Source of the DNA: Spirochaetia bacterium
Lineage (GTDB): Bacteria; Spirochaetota; Spirochaetia; Treponematales; Breznakiellaceae
Direction: 5' to 3'
Assembly: GCA_025997755.1 (NCBI GenBank)
Contig: BNVA01000032.1
Coordinates: forward strand, 1-14,902
Length of the DNA stretch: 14,902 nucleotides
Shown here: one piece after another, positions 1 through 6,863 of the stretch
Numbering within the stretch: the stretch's first letter is position 1
Layout: each line of letters opens with the position of its first letter
Translations under genes and position numbers: made by a program
The notes under the pieces: generated by a model
The model's database searches: none
What the model was told of the DNA's origin: nothing
What the model saw: only the letters and a program-made list of their open reading frames with translations

Positions 1-807
1 AAAGAGAAAGTTGTTTTGATTACGGGCGGTGCCCGTGGAATAGGCCGCTTGACGGCATTAGATTTTGCCTCACGCGGGGCAAAGGTAATTGTATGGGACA
101 TTGGTCAAAAATTTTTAGATGAGCTAGACGCGGAAGCAAGGCAAAAAGGCACTCCGGTGCATTGCTATGTTTGCGATGTATCTAATAGAGAGACTGTTTA
201 CCGGCTTGCCTCTGATATTTTAACTGAATTCGGGGCTGTTGATGTGCTTATCAACAATGCGGGAGTGGTTTCAGGCTCGAGTTTTCTAAAAACAGAAGAC
301 GAAAAACTGCAAAAATCGGTAGAAGTCAATGTTTTGAGTAATTTTTGGACATGCAAAGCCTTTTTACCGTCTATGATCGCACGAAATTCCGGCCATATCG
401 TTACAATAGCCTCTGCGGCGGGACTTATAGGCGTGGCAAACCTTTCCGATTATTCGGCTAGTAAGTTCGCCGTATTCGGCTTTCACGAGTCGCTGCGCAT
501 GGAGTTGCGCCGTGCGAAAAGCAAGATAGATACCACGATCATCTGCCCATTCTTTATTGATACCGGTATGTTCAAGGGGGTTAAAACCCGCATCCCGCTC
601 CTATTGCCCATACTAAAGAGCAGCTATGTGGCAAAGCGCATTGTCGGCGCGGTGCTTACAAACCGTAAACGTGTCATTCTGCCGCGTTTTGTCTACACGA
701 TAGGTTTCCTGCGCCTTCTGCCTACCGCGATGCTTGATGCGGTAGCGGAATTTTTCGGCATAAATCACTGCATGGATGATTTTAAAGGGCGCGGCGGCGT
801 TAAATAG
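1..807 (+). CDS. Short-chain dehydrogenase/reductase, 5' end missing
   Basis: This is an NAD(P)-dependent oxidoreductase of the classical SDR family. The reading frame is open from base 1, so the gene starts upstream of the window; the TTG at 16 lies inside the first beta-strand (KEKVVLITGG) and is not the start. Probably only a few residues are missing. Visible motifs are the cofactor-binding TGGARGIG (bases 22-45), the structural NNAG (253-264), the catalytic Ser (412-414) and YSASK with catalytic Tyr at 451-453 and Lys at 463-465. The Ser-Tyr spacing of 13 residues is normal. The C-terminal part, ending FGINHCMDDFKGRG, recalls the SDR16C group (retinol and 17-beta-hydroxysteroid dehydrogenase-like enzymes), which suggests a hydrophobic alcohol or carbonyl substrate; the real substrate cannot be read. 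The stop codon overlaps the ribosome binding site of the aldehyde dehydrogenase downstream, so the two are almost certainly co-transcribed. Confidence 0.9.
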   Translation, partial: KEKVVLITGGARGIGRLTALDFASRGAKVIVWDIGQKFLDELDAEARQKGTPVHCYVCDVSNRETVYRLASDILTEFGAVDVLINNAGVVSGSSFLKTEDEKLQKSVEVNVLSNFWTCKAFLPSMIARNSGHIVTIASAAGLIGVANLSDYSASKFAVFGFHESLRMELRRAKSKIDTTIICPFFIDTGMFKGVKTRIPLLLPILKSSYVAKRIVGAVLTNRKRVILPRFVYTIGFLRLLPTAMLDAVAEFFGINHCMDDFKGRGGVK

Positions 808-816
808 GAGGTTATT

Positions 817-2337
817 ATGGATACCGCAGATGAGGTAAAAAGCAAAATTCATGCGGCGCGGGCGGCACAGAAGGTATGGGCGGAACTGCCATATAACCAG
901 CGCGCCCGCCATGTTAAGCGCTCTCAAAAATTTCTAGCCGCGCACATTGAGGAAATTGCCGAAGCTATTCACCGAGACACAGGTAAATTGGTTTTTGACG
1001 CGCTTTCTGCGGAGCTTTTGCCGGCGGTTATGGGTATATCCTACTACCTGAAGCAGGGAAAACATTTCTGCGCAGACAAAAAAATACATGGCGGCAGCAT
1101 AGTTCTGTTCAACAAGATAAGCCGCATGGTACACGTTCCGTACGGAGTTATCGGCATAATCTCGCCGTGGAATTATCCGTTTGCCATTCCTTTTTCCGAA
1201 GTGGTAATGGCGCTTCTTGCCGGTAACGCCGTTGTGTTAAAGGTGGCATCCTCAACGCCGGAAGTTGGACGCGCCCTGTGCCGTGTCTTTGAAGCCGGTG
1301 AACTTCCCGCAGGGCTTTTTTCGTATATCGAAATGGCGGGCGAGGAAGCAGGCCGTGTTTTTGCCGGAACCGGCGGGGTAGACAAGCTATTCTTTACCGG
1401 CTCAACAAGGGCCGGCAAGGAAATTGCAAAATTGGCATCTGATCGCCTATTACCGCTTGTTCTGGAACTTGGCGGAGCCGATGCCGCCATTATCCGTTCC
1501 GATGCCGATTTAGATCGCGCCGCCTCCGGCATTATCTGGGCGGGCTTTGCCAACGGAGGGCAATCCTGCGGCGGCGTTCAACGTGTCTTTATCCACAAAA
1601 GCGTTTACGGTGCATTTTTGGAAAACCTCACCCGCAAAATACAGAACTTACGCACAGGAAGCGGTTTAGACGACGATCTGGGGCCCTTAGCCGGTTCAAA
1701 GCAAAAAGAGCGGTTCGATGCACAAATTGAGCGCTGCCTTGCCGCAGGCGACCGCATAGCCGCTCAAAGCGCCCTTCCCGGCAATGAGGCAAAAGGCGGC
1801 TTTTTTGTACGCGCTACTGTTCTTACCCGCGAAACATTCGATGTTTACGCCCCGCAGCAAAGCCCCGCATTAAGCGAAGAAATCTTCGGGCCTGTGGTGA
1901 TAGTCCTTCCCGTGGCAAACGACGGGGAAGCCCTGATAGCCGCCAATAATTCAAGCTACGCCCTTACCGGCTCGGTATGGTCGCGCTCAAGCGCTGCCGC
2001 GAAGGCACTTTCATCCCGTATCAACGCAGGCGCGGTGATGATAAACGATCACCTTATGTCGCACGGTCTTGCCGAGACCCCATGGGGCGGCTTCGGCGAT
2101 TCCGGACTGGGGCGCACACACGGCAAGGCGGGATTTTACGAGATGCTCCGCGCCAAGGTAGTGATCGATGACATACTACCCGGCGTTAAACGCAATTTGT
2201 GGTGGCATCCGTATTCAAAGAAAGTCTGTTCGGGCGTTATGGCTATTGTTGATCTTCTTTCAGCAGCATCCCCTTTAAAACGTCTGCTGGCAGTCCCCAA
2301 TGTTGTGCGCGTCTTCTTACGTTCGTGGGGAAAATAG
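817..2337 (+). CDS. NAD(P)-dependent aldehyde dehydrogenase
   Basis: The 506-residue protein belongs to the aldehyde dehydrogenase superfamily and oxidises an aldehyde to a carboxylate. Seen in the sequence: the cofactor-fold motif GIISPWNYPF, the general-base Glu217 in LELGGA, the nucleophile Cys251 in GGQSCGG (34 residues later, the usual spacing) and the late motif EIFGPVV. ATG at 817 follows AGGAGGT at 806-812. Beyond the normal fold there is a tail of about 50 residues (457-506) containing NLWWHPY and then alternating hydrophobic and basic residues, which might touch the membrane. Placed directly behind the short-chain dehydrogenase, it would take that enzyme's aldehyde to the acid. The specific aldehyde is unknown. 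It converges on the esterase gene; the 22-nt gap holds no convincing terminator, only a weak 7-bp inverted repeat (2334-2340 with 2357-2363) spanning both stop codons. Confidence 0.93.
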   Translation: MDTADEVKSKIHAARAAQKVWAELPYNQRARHVKRSQKFLAAHIEEIAEAIHRDTGKLVFDALSAELLPAVMGISYYLKQGKHFCADKKIHGGSIVLFNKISRMVHVPYGVIGIISPWNYPFAIPFSEVVMALLAGNAVVLKVASSTPEVGRALCRVFEAGELPAGLFSYIEMAGEEAGRVFAGTGGVDKLFFTGSTRAGKEIAKLASDRLLPLVLELGGADAAIIRSDADLDRAASGIIWAGFANGGQSCGGVQRVFIHKSVYGAFLENLTRKIQNLRTGSGLDDDLGPLAGSKQKERFDAQIERCLAAGDRIAAQSALPGNEAKGGFFVRATVLTRETFDVYAPQQSPALSEEIFGPVVIVLPVANDGEALIAANNSSYALTGSVWSRSSAAAKALSSRINAGAVMINDHLMSHGLAETPWGGFGDSGLGRTHGKAGFYEMLRAKVVIDDILPGVKRNLWWHPYSKKVCSGVMAIVDLLSAASPLKRLLAVPNVVRVFLRSWGK

Positions 2338-2359
2338 AAATGCCGCCTAGTCTGTTTTT

Positions 2360-3205
2360 CTATCCTCTTGCCGCTTTCATCGTTTTTACAAAAAACAGAA
2401 CTTGATAGTCTATTGCCTCGTTCCAGTAGGGTACGGTGTGCCCGCCCGGACGTACGATGTATGTGTGCGGGACTTTAATTCTCTGTAAGAGCTTGTGGAA
2501 CTTTTCGTTATCGGCAAACACAAGCTCGTCTTCATAGCCGCAGTCAATTATTAACGACAAATCCGGTTTTGTTGTCTCTGCCTTAAAAACATTCGGCAGA
2601 GAATGGGCTTTCCAGAGTTTTTTGTTTTTACTCTTTGTGCCCAGAGATTCACTTATTGCAAAATCACTTTCCGGGCTTACATCAATAGGAAAACCCTTGG
2701 GTATATTCATAATATCAATAGCGCCGCTTATGCTGCCCGCGTTTCCAAATACATCCTGGTTACGTATCGCCAGCCACAGAGCGCCGTATCCGCCCATGCT
2801 AAAACCGGTTATCGAACGCTGCTTTCTTTCGGCAAGCGTTTTATAATTCGTGTCGATGTAAGAAACAAGCTCTTTTGAAACAAAGGTTTCGTATTGGCTG
2901 GACGGATTTATAGGACTATCCCAATACCAACTGTTTTCGCCGTTAGGGCAGACAAATATCACATTGTAATCATCCGAAAACTTTGCGATTTCCGGCTGAA
3001 TTACAATCCATGATTTTGACGGGCTTGCGTATCCGTGAAGCAGGTAGATTACTGCGCTTCCCTCACTGCTTTTTTCCGGCGTTATAACCACAGTATCAAC
3101 GTCAATATTCATAACATCACTTCTGATATTAACCGTATCAACATTTGCCGCAAAAACCGAATGTCCCGCAAAAGCTAAAAGTAAAACAAATTTTAGTTTT
3201 CTCAT
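2360..3205 (-). CDS. Exported alpha/beta-hydrolase esterase (esterase D/feruloyl esterase-like)
   Basis: A secreted or cell-envelope serine esterase of 281 residues. The N-terminus has a basic start, a hydrophobic core and a small-residue cleavage region (about residues 1-19, ending SVFA), a typical Sec signal peptide. The oxyanion region is YLLHGY (54-59), the nucleophile is Ser136 in GFSMGGYG, and the likely other triad members are Asp226 in CGYEDEL and His256 in PGGHTVPY. This matches the putative-esterase family that includes S-formylglutathione hydrolase, feruloyl and acetyl-xylan esterases. Export favours a polysaccharide- or ester-cleaving role over formaldehyde detoxification, but the substrate is inferred only. 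ATG at 3205 is the start because GGAGG lies 5 nt upstream (3211-3215); a TTG at 3217 overlaps that site. The gene stands alone, convergent with the aldehyde dehydrogenase and divergent from the response regulator. Confidence 0.85.
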   Translation of the reverse strand: MRKLKFVLLLAFAGHSVFAANVDTVNIRSDVMNIDVDTVVITPEKSSEGSAVIYLLHGYASPSKSWIVIQPEIAKFSDDYNVIFVCPNGENSWYWDSPINPSSQYETFVSKELVSYIDTNYKTLAERKQRSITGFSMGGYGALWLAIRNQDVFGNAGSISGAIDIMNIPKGFPIDVSPESDFAISESLGTKSKNKKLWKAHSLPNVFKAETTKPDLSLIIDCGYEDELVFADNEKFHKLLQRIKVPHTYIVRPGGHTVPYWNEAIDYQVLFFVKTMKAARG

Positions 3206-3210
3206 AATTT

Positions 3211-3215
3211 CCTCC
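3211..3215 (-). promoter_or_regulatory. Ribosome binding site fixing the esterase start
   Basis: GGAGG on the minus strand, 5 nt before ATG at 3205. Its position excludes the TTG at 3217 as the start codon and leaves a clean signal peptide at the N-terminus. Confidence 0.75.
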
Positions 3216-3278
3216 AAAGAATTTTATTCGGCAGTAATAGAAATCCTCCGAAATTATTTTACTATATATTCTACCCGC

Positions 3279-3310
3279 TTGAAAGTTTAATTTGTTTGCA
3301 TTAGTATAAT
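3279..3310 (+). promoter_or_regulatory. Possible sigma70 promoter of the HD-GYP/iorB unit
   Basis: A perfect TATAAT (3305-3310) lies about 27 nt before the TTG start. The best upstream hexamer is TTGAAA (3279-3284), but the 20-nt spacer is longer than the preferred 17, so the -35 assignment is uncertain. Transcription would begin near 3317, giving a short leader with the AAGGGGG ribosome binding site close to its 5' end. Confidence 0.4.
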
Positions 3311-3336
3311 TTTGTCAAGGGGGTGTACAGAATATT

Positions 3337-4389
3337 TTGAAGATGATTGTTCTGGTAGATGATGATATTACAAACCTGTCTTTGGGCAGAAGCATACTCG
3401 CCGGAAAGTACGACATTATAACAATCCCCTCCGGAGAAAAGCTGTTTAAACTCCTTGAAAAATCCAAACCCGACCTGATACTCCTTGATATTGAGATGCC
3501 GGAAATGAACGGTTGGGAAGTTCTTAAAAAGCTCAAAAACTCGAAAGAATATATGGATATACCGGTGATTTTTCTTACAGCAAAAAGCGACAGTCAAAGC
3601 GAGCTTGAGGGGCTTTCGCTCGGCGCCATTGATTATATTTCAAAACCGTTTTCTCCTCCCCTGCTCCTTAAACGTATTGAGCTTCATTTGCTTGTCGCAA
3701 CTCAGAAAGCTGAACTTAAAGACTACACAACCAATCTACAGCAAAAGGTTCTGGAGCGGACTCATACTATTCTTACCCTGCAAAACGCAATTTTAAAAAC
3801 GATTACTAATATGGTTGAACACAGGGACAGTTTGACCGGGCGGCACGTTGAAAGAACAGGCGCCTACCTTTCCATATTTCTTAACGCGGCCATCAAACAA
3901 AAAATATACGCGGAAGAAATTCAACTCTGGGATATTGAAATCTGTATTCAGTCGGCGCTGCTCCACGATGTGGGCAAAATCTTTATTCCCGATAAAATCT
4001 TGTTTAAACCTGAAAAGCTAACTGTGGAAGAATTTGAGGTGATGAAAAATCATACGACTTTTGGTGAGAATATCATAGCTGAAATTCAAAAGGATACCGA
4101 GGAAAATGACTTTTTGCTTCATGCAAAGGTATTTGCCGGTTCACATCACGAGAGATGGGACGGTACCGGTTATCCTCGCGGCTTAAAAGGAGAGGAAATA
4201 CCGTTGGAAGCGCGGTTTATGGCTATTGTTGATGTCTATGATGCGCTTGTTTCCAGCCGTCCATACAAGAATCCTATGTCGCATGAAGATGCGGTGAATG
4301 TGATTATGACGGAAAAAGTTCATTTTGACCCAAAACTTGTTGACCTTTTTTTGTCCGTTGCCGATCAATTTGGAATTTTTTTGGAGTGA
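3337..4389 (+). CDS. Response regulator with HD-GYP domain, predicted c-di-GMP phosphodiesterase
   Basis: A 350-residue two-domain signalling protein. Residues 1-118 form a receiver: acidic pocket DDD at 8-10, phospho-acceptor Asp51 in LLDIEMPEMNG, Thr81 and Lys103 in ISKPF. A helical linker (about 119-155) leads to an HD-GYP domain (about 156-350) with HRDSLTGRH (162-170), HDVGK (210-214), the His pair 270-271 and DGTGYP (275-280). All core motifs are present, so the domain should bind metals and hydrolyse cyclic-di-GMP when phosphorylated. The sensor kinase is not in the window. Start: TTG at 3337 or ATG at 3343; AAGGGGG (3317-3323) is nearer the TTG. The iorB-like gene follows 13 nt after the stop, suggesting one transcript. 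Confidence 0.92.
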   Translation: MKMIVLVDDDITNLSLGRSILAGKYDIITIPSGEKLFKLLEKSKPDLILLDIEMPEMNGWEVLKKLKNSKEYMDIPVIFLTAKSDSQSELEGLSLGAIDYISKPFSPPLLLKRIELHLLVATQKAELKDYTTNLQQKVLERTHTILTLQNAILKTITNMVEHRDSLTGRHVERTGAYLSIFLNAAIKQKIYAEEIQLWDIEICIQSALLHDVGKIFIPDKILFKPEKLTVEEFEVMKNHTTFGENIIAEIQKDTEENDFLLHAKVFAGSHHERWDGTGYPRGLKGEEIPLEARFMAIVDVYDALVSSRPYKNPMSHEDAVNVIMTEKVHFDPKLVDLFLSVADQFGIFLE

Positions 4390-4402
4390 GAATTTATATT
4401 TT

Positions 4403-4960
4403 ATGAAAACCGATATTATTTTAGCCGGGGTTGGAGGACAAGGTGTTCTTTCCATAGCGGCGGTTATAGCGAAGGCCGCTGTAGACGCGGGTTTTAATGC
4501 GAGACAGAGCGAAGTACACGGCATGGCGCAGCGCGGCGGCGCTGTTTTGGCTCATCTTAGAATAAGCAGCGGACACATATACAGCGATCTTGTCCCCAAG
4601 GGACGAGCCGACCTAATCATTTCCATGGAGCCGCTGGAGAGTCTCCGTTATACGTCATGGCTTTCGCAGGAAGGCGCTATAGTAAGCGCCTCGGAACCTT
4701 TTGTAAATATAGGCGATTACCCTGCGTTAAATGATGTTCATAGTTTGATAAAATCGTTCCCAAAGTTCAGAATTGTGGATGCTGCGGAACTTGCAAAGAA
4801 GGCAGGGCTGCCCCGCGCCGTCAATATGGTGATGGTTGGCGCGGCTTCACCATTCCTGCCTGTAAACCTTAATGCCCTTGAAAAAACCATAGCCGGACTT
4901 TTTGCAAACCGCGAGCCTGCCCTAAACATAGCCGCCTTTCGTTCAGGCTGCCCTGCGTGA
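4403..4960 (+). CDS. iorB: Indolepyruvate:ferredoxin oxidoreductase beta subunit, orphan
   Basis: A 185-residue protein of the pyruvate/ketoisovalerate oxidoreductase gamma-domain family, best matching IorB. Seen: the N-terminal GVGGQGVLS (9-17) and QSEVHGMAQRGG (35-46), both typical of this family. IorAB oxidatively decarboxylates aryl pyruvates from aromatic amino acids to aryl-acyl-CoA and reduces ferredoxin; the alpha subunit carries thiamine diphosphate and the iron-sulfur clusters, so IorB alone should not be active. No iorA flanks it: an HD-GYP regulator is upstream and a terminator downstream. The partner must lie elsewhere, or the protein serves another 2-oxoacid oxidoreductase. ATG at 4403 is chosen because the open frame upstream of it (to 4325) overlaps the regulator gene. 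The ribosome binding site is weak (GGAG at 4383-4386, rather far), so translation may be coupled to the preceding gene. Confidence 0.85.
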   Translation: MKTDIILAGVGGQGVLSIAAVIAKAAVDAGFNARQSEVHGMAQRGGAVLAHLRISSGHIYSDLVPKGRADLIISMEPLESLRYTSWLSQEGAIVSASEPFVNIGDYPALNDVHSLIKSFPKFRIVDAAELAKKAGLPRAVNMVMVGAASPFLPVNLNALEKTIAGLFANREPALNIAAFRSGCPA

Positions 4961-5065
4961 GGGATGGTAAGGAACGGTTGGCTTATAGCATATTTGATAT
5001 GCGAAATTTAGGGATACCACAACATTACAAATAACGCTTTTTATTATATAGAGCTAAAGCAGAAA

Positions 5066-5099
5066 AAAAGCCTGACTTCCCGTGAGAAGTCAGGCTTTT
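5066..5099. terminator. Strong bidirectional rho-independent terminator
   Basis: A perfect 14-bp stem (AAAAGCCTGACTTC, 5066-5079, with its complement 5086-5099) closes a 6-nt loop CCGTGA. The stem begins with an A run and ends with a T run, so it can terminate transcription both from iorB (+) and from the hydrogenase operon (-), which converge here. Confidence 0.93.
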
Positions 5100-5117
5100 A
5101 TTCAAACAAAGGTTAGT

Positions 5118-6860
5118 CTAGTGATGTCCGTGTCCTTCATAATGAATGTGCCAGTGCTCGTGCTCGGCTTTCTCGCCGCCCATAAGGTCCTGCCATTGCT
5201 TCATTACAGGCGATTTCTCTACGCTGTTTAATTGGTATTCTTTGTCGGCAAGGTATAGACCTCTTGCGCGCTCGGACTTTACATCCCAGTCCGCTTGAGG
5301 TTGACCTGCGCCGCCAATGCAACCGCCCGGGCAAGCCATAACTTCAACAAAGTCAAAGTGTTCGCCGCCTTCTATGCGTTTGATAATGGCATCGGCATTT
5401 GCAAGACCGCTGACTACGGCAATGCTCAATTCGATACCGGCAACAGTAACTTTAAATGTCTTTATTCCGTCTACCAACGCTCCTGCTTTTGCATCGGGGT
5501 GCGGAATTCCGCGAACGCCCGATTCCTCAATTGCTTTGTAAAGCGCCTCTGCATTTTTCGGATCTAGCGCACCTGCCGCATAACGCAGGGCTGCTTCCAT
5601 TACACCGCCTGAAACACCGAATATAACGGCCGCACCTGTTGTCTCGCGCCATTTTTCTTCGATAAGCGCCGGTTTTAAGTTTACATAATCAATACCGGCT
5701 TCCTTTATCATGCGGATAATTTCCTGGCTGCTAAGTACAAATGCTATGTCCTGTCCTTCACTGCTCTTAAACTCACTGCGTGCGCCTTCCATTTTTTTAG
5801 CAACGCAAGGCATCGCAGCACCGCGAACAAAGCCTTTTATGCCTTCTTTTTTGTAAGTTCCGGCATATAATTGCATTGGTGACTTTGTAGTTGAAACATG
5901 AGGCATAACTTCGGGATGATGCTTTTCGACATAACGTACCCAAGCAGGGCAGCATGATGTAAACAACGGCCATGTCGGTTTTGTTTTTAAACGTGCAAGC
6001 AACTCTGTAGCTTCCTGAATGATTGTCATGTCGGCCGCCGCGTTTGTGTCGTAAACTTCATCAAAACCAATCAGGCGAAGCGCCGCAACGATTTTACCGA
6101 ATGTGTTTTCGCTTGCGGGAATTCCAAACGCATTACCAACACCAAGCCGGACAGCGGGAGCTATCTGGATACTTACCTTTATGTTTTTGTCGTCAATAAA
6201 CTTCCAAACATTTTCGGTATTGTTCTTTACGGTGATTGCGCCGGTCGGGCAGATTGCCGCACACTGACCGCAGCCAACGCAGACTGAATCATTGATTGGT
6301 TTTTCGCCAACTGTAGAAACTACCATTTCAACGCCGCGGTGTGCAAAGTCAATTGCGCCCACTTTCTGAATTTCGTTGCACATACGGATACATTTTCCGC
6401 ACAGAATACACTTTGATGTGTCTTTTGTTATGCAGAAGCTTGAAGTATCAAGTTCCGGTACCGGTGAGTGTTGAGGATAGCGAACGCCCGTAATACCGTA
6501 GCGGTCTGCAAATTTTTGCAGTGAGCAACGCTGACTTTGATCGCAGGTAGTACAATCACGGCAGTGGTTCGCCAACAGTAACTCAAGGATATTTTTGCGG
6601 TATTTGCGCAATTTTGCAGTGTTGGTAAGAAATACCTGACCTGCCTTAGGAAGCTGTGAACAAGCGGAATCAAGTGATGATCTGCCGCTTTTTTGATCAA
6701 CTGTCTCTACAAGACACATACGGCAGGCGCCGTAAATTGAAAGTTCAGGGCTGTAGCAGAAAGCAGGGATGTCGATTCCTGCTTTCTTTGCGTGCTCGAG
6801 CACGTTTAAGCCTTTTTCAAATTCGACATTAATACCGTCGATAGTTATAAAATCTGCCAT
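5118..6860 (-). CDS. hydA: [FeFe]-hydrogenase catalytic subunit HydA of the electron-bifurcating complex
   Basis: The 580-residue subunit makes or oxidises H2 at the H-cluster. Domains in order: plant-type [2Fe-2S] (Cys35, 46, 49, 67); the His-ligated [4Fe-4S] site (His99, Cys103, 106, 112); two [4Fe-4S] ferredoxin clusters (Cys151/154/157/161 and 194/197/200/204); the H-cluster domain with TSCCPAW (301-307), MPCVAKKME (350-358) and MACPGGCIGGAGQP (508-521); and the small-subunit-like segment (about 531-560). Cys303 is the expected proton-relay residue; Cys304, 352, 510 and 514 are the expected cluster ligands. The last 14 residues contain seven histidines, which is unusual. ATG at 6860 has GGAGG 7-8 nt upstream, and the hydB stop lies between them, so translation is probably coupled. 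Last gene of the operon. The maturases HydE, HydF and HydG are not in the window. Confidence 0.96.
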   Translation of the reverse strand: MADFITIDGINVEFEKGLNVLEHAKKAGIDIPAFCYSPELSIYGACRMCLVETVDQKSGRSSLDSACSQLPKAGQVFLTNTAKLRKYRKNILELLLANHCRDCTTCDQSQRCSLQKFADRYGITGVRYPQHSPVPELDTSSFCITKDTSKCILCGKCIRMCNEIQKVGAIDFAHRGVEMVVSTVGEKPINDSVCVGCGQCAAICPTGAITVKNNTENVWKFIDDKNIKVSIQIAPAVRLGVGNAFGIPASENTFGKIVAALRLIGFDEVYDTNAAADMTIIQEATELLARLKTKPTWPLFTSCCPAWVRYVEKHHPEVMPHVSTTKSPMQLYAGTYKKEGIKGFVRGAAMPCVAKKMEGARSEFKSSEGQDIAFVLSSQEIIRMIKEAGIDYVNLKPALIEEKWRETTGAAVIFGVSGGVMEAALRYAAGALDPKNAEALYKAIEESGVRGIPHPDAKAGALVDGIKTFKVTVAGIELSIAVVSGLANADAIIKRIEGGEHFDFVEVMACPGGCIGGAGQPQADWDVKSERARGLYLADKEYQLNSVEKSPVMKQWQDLMGGEKAEHEHWHIHYEGHGHH

Positions 6861-6863
6861 CTC

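Noticed and set aside
4325..4402. N-terminal extension of iorB
   Set aside because: It overlaps the end of the HD-GYP gene, and the family's conserved N-terminus begins at the ATG at 4403.
4988..5002. Short palindrome GCATAT-TTG-ATATGC after iorB
   Set aside because: A 6-bp AT-rich arm is common by chance and has no clear partner gene or regulator. The strong terminator nearby explains the end of the transcript.
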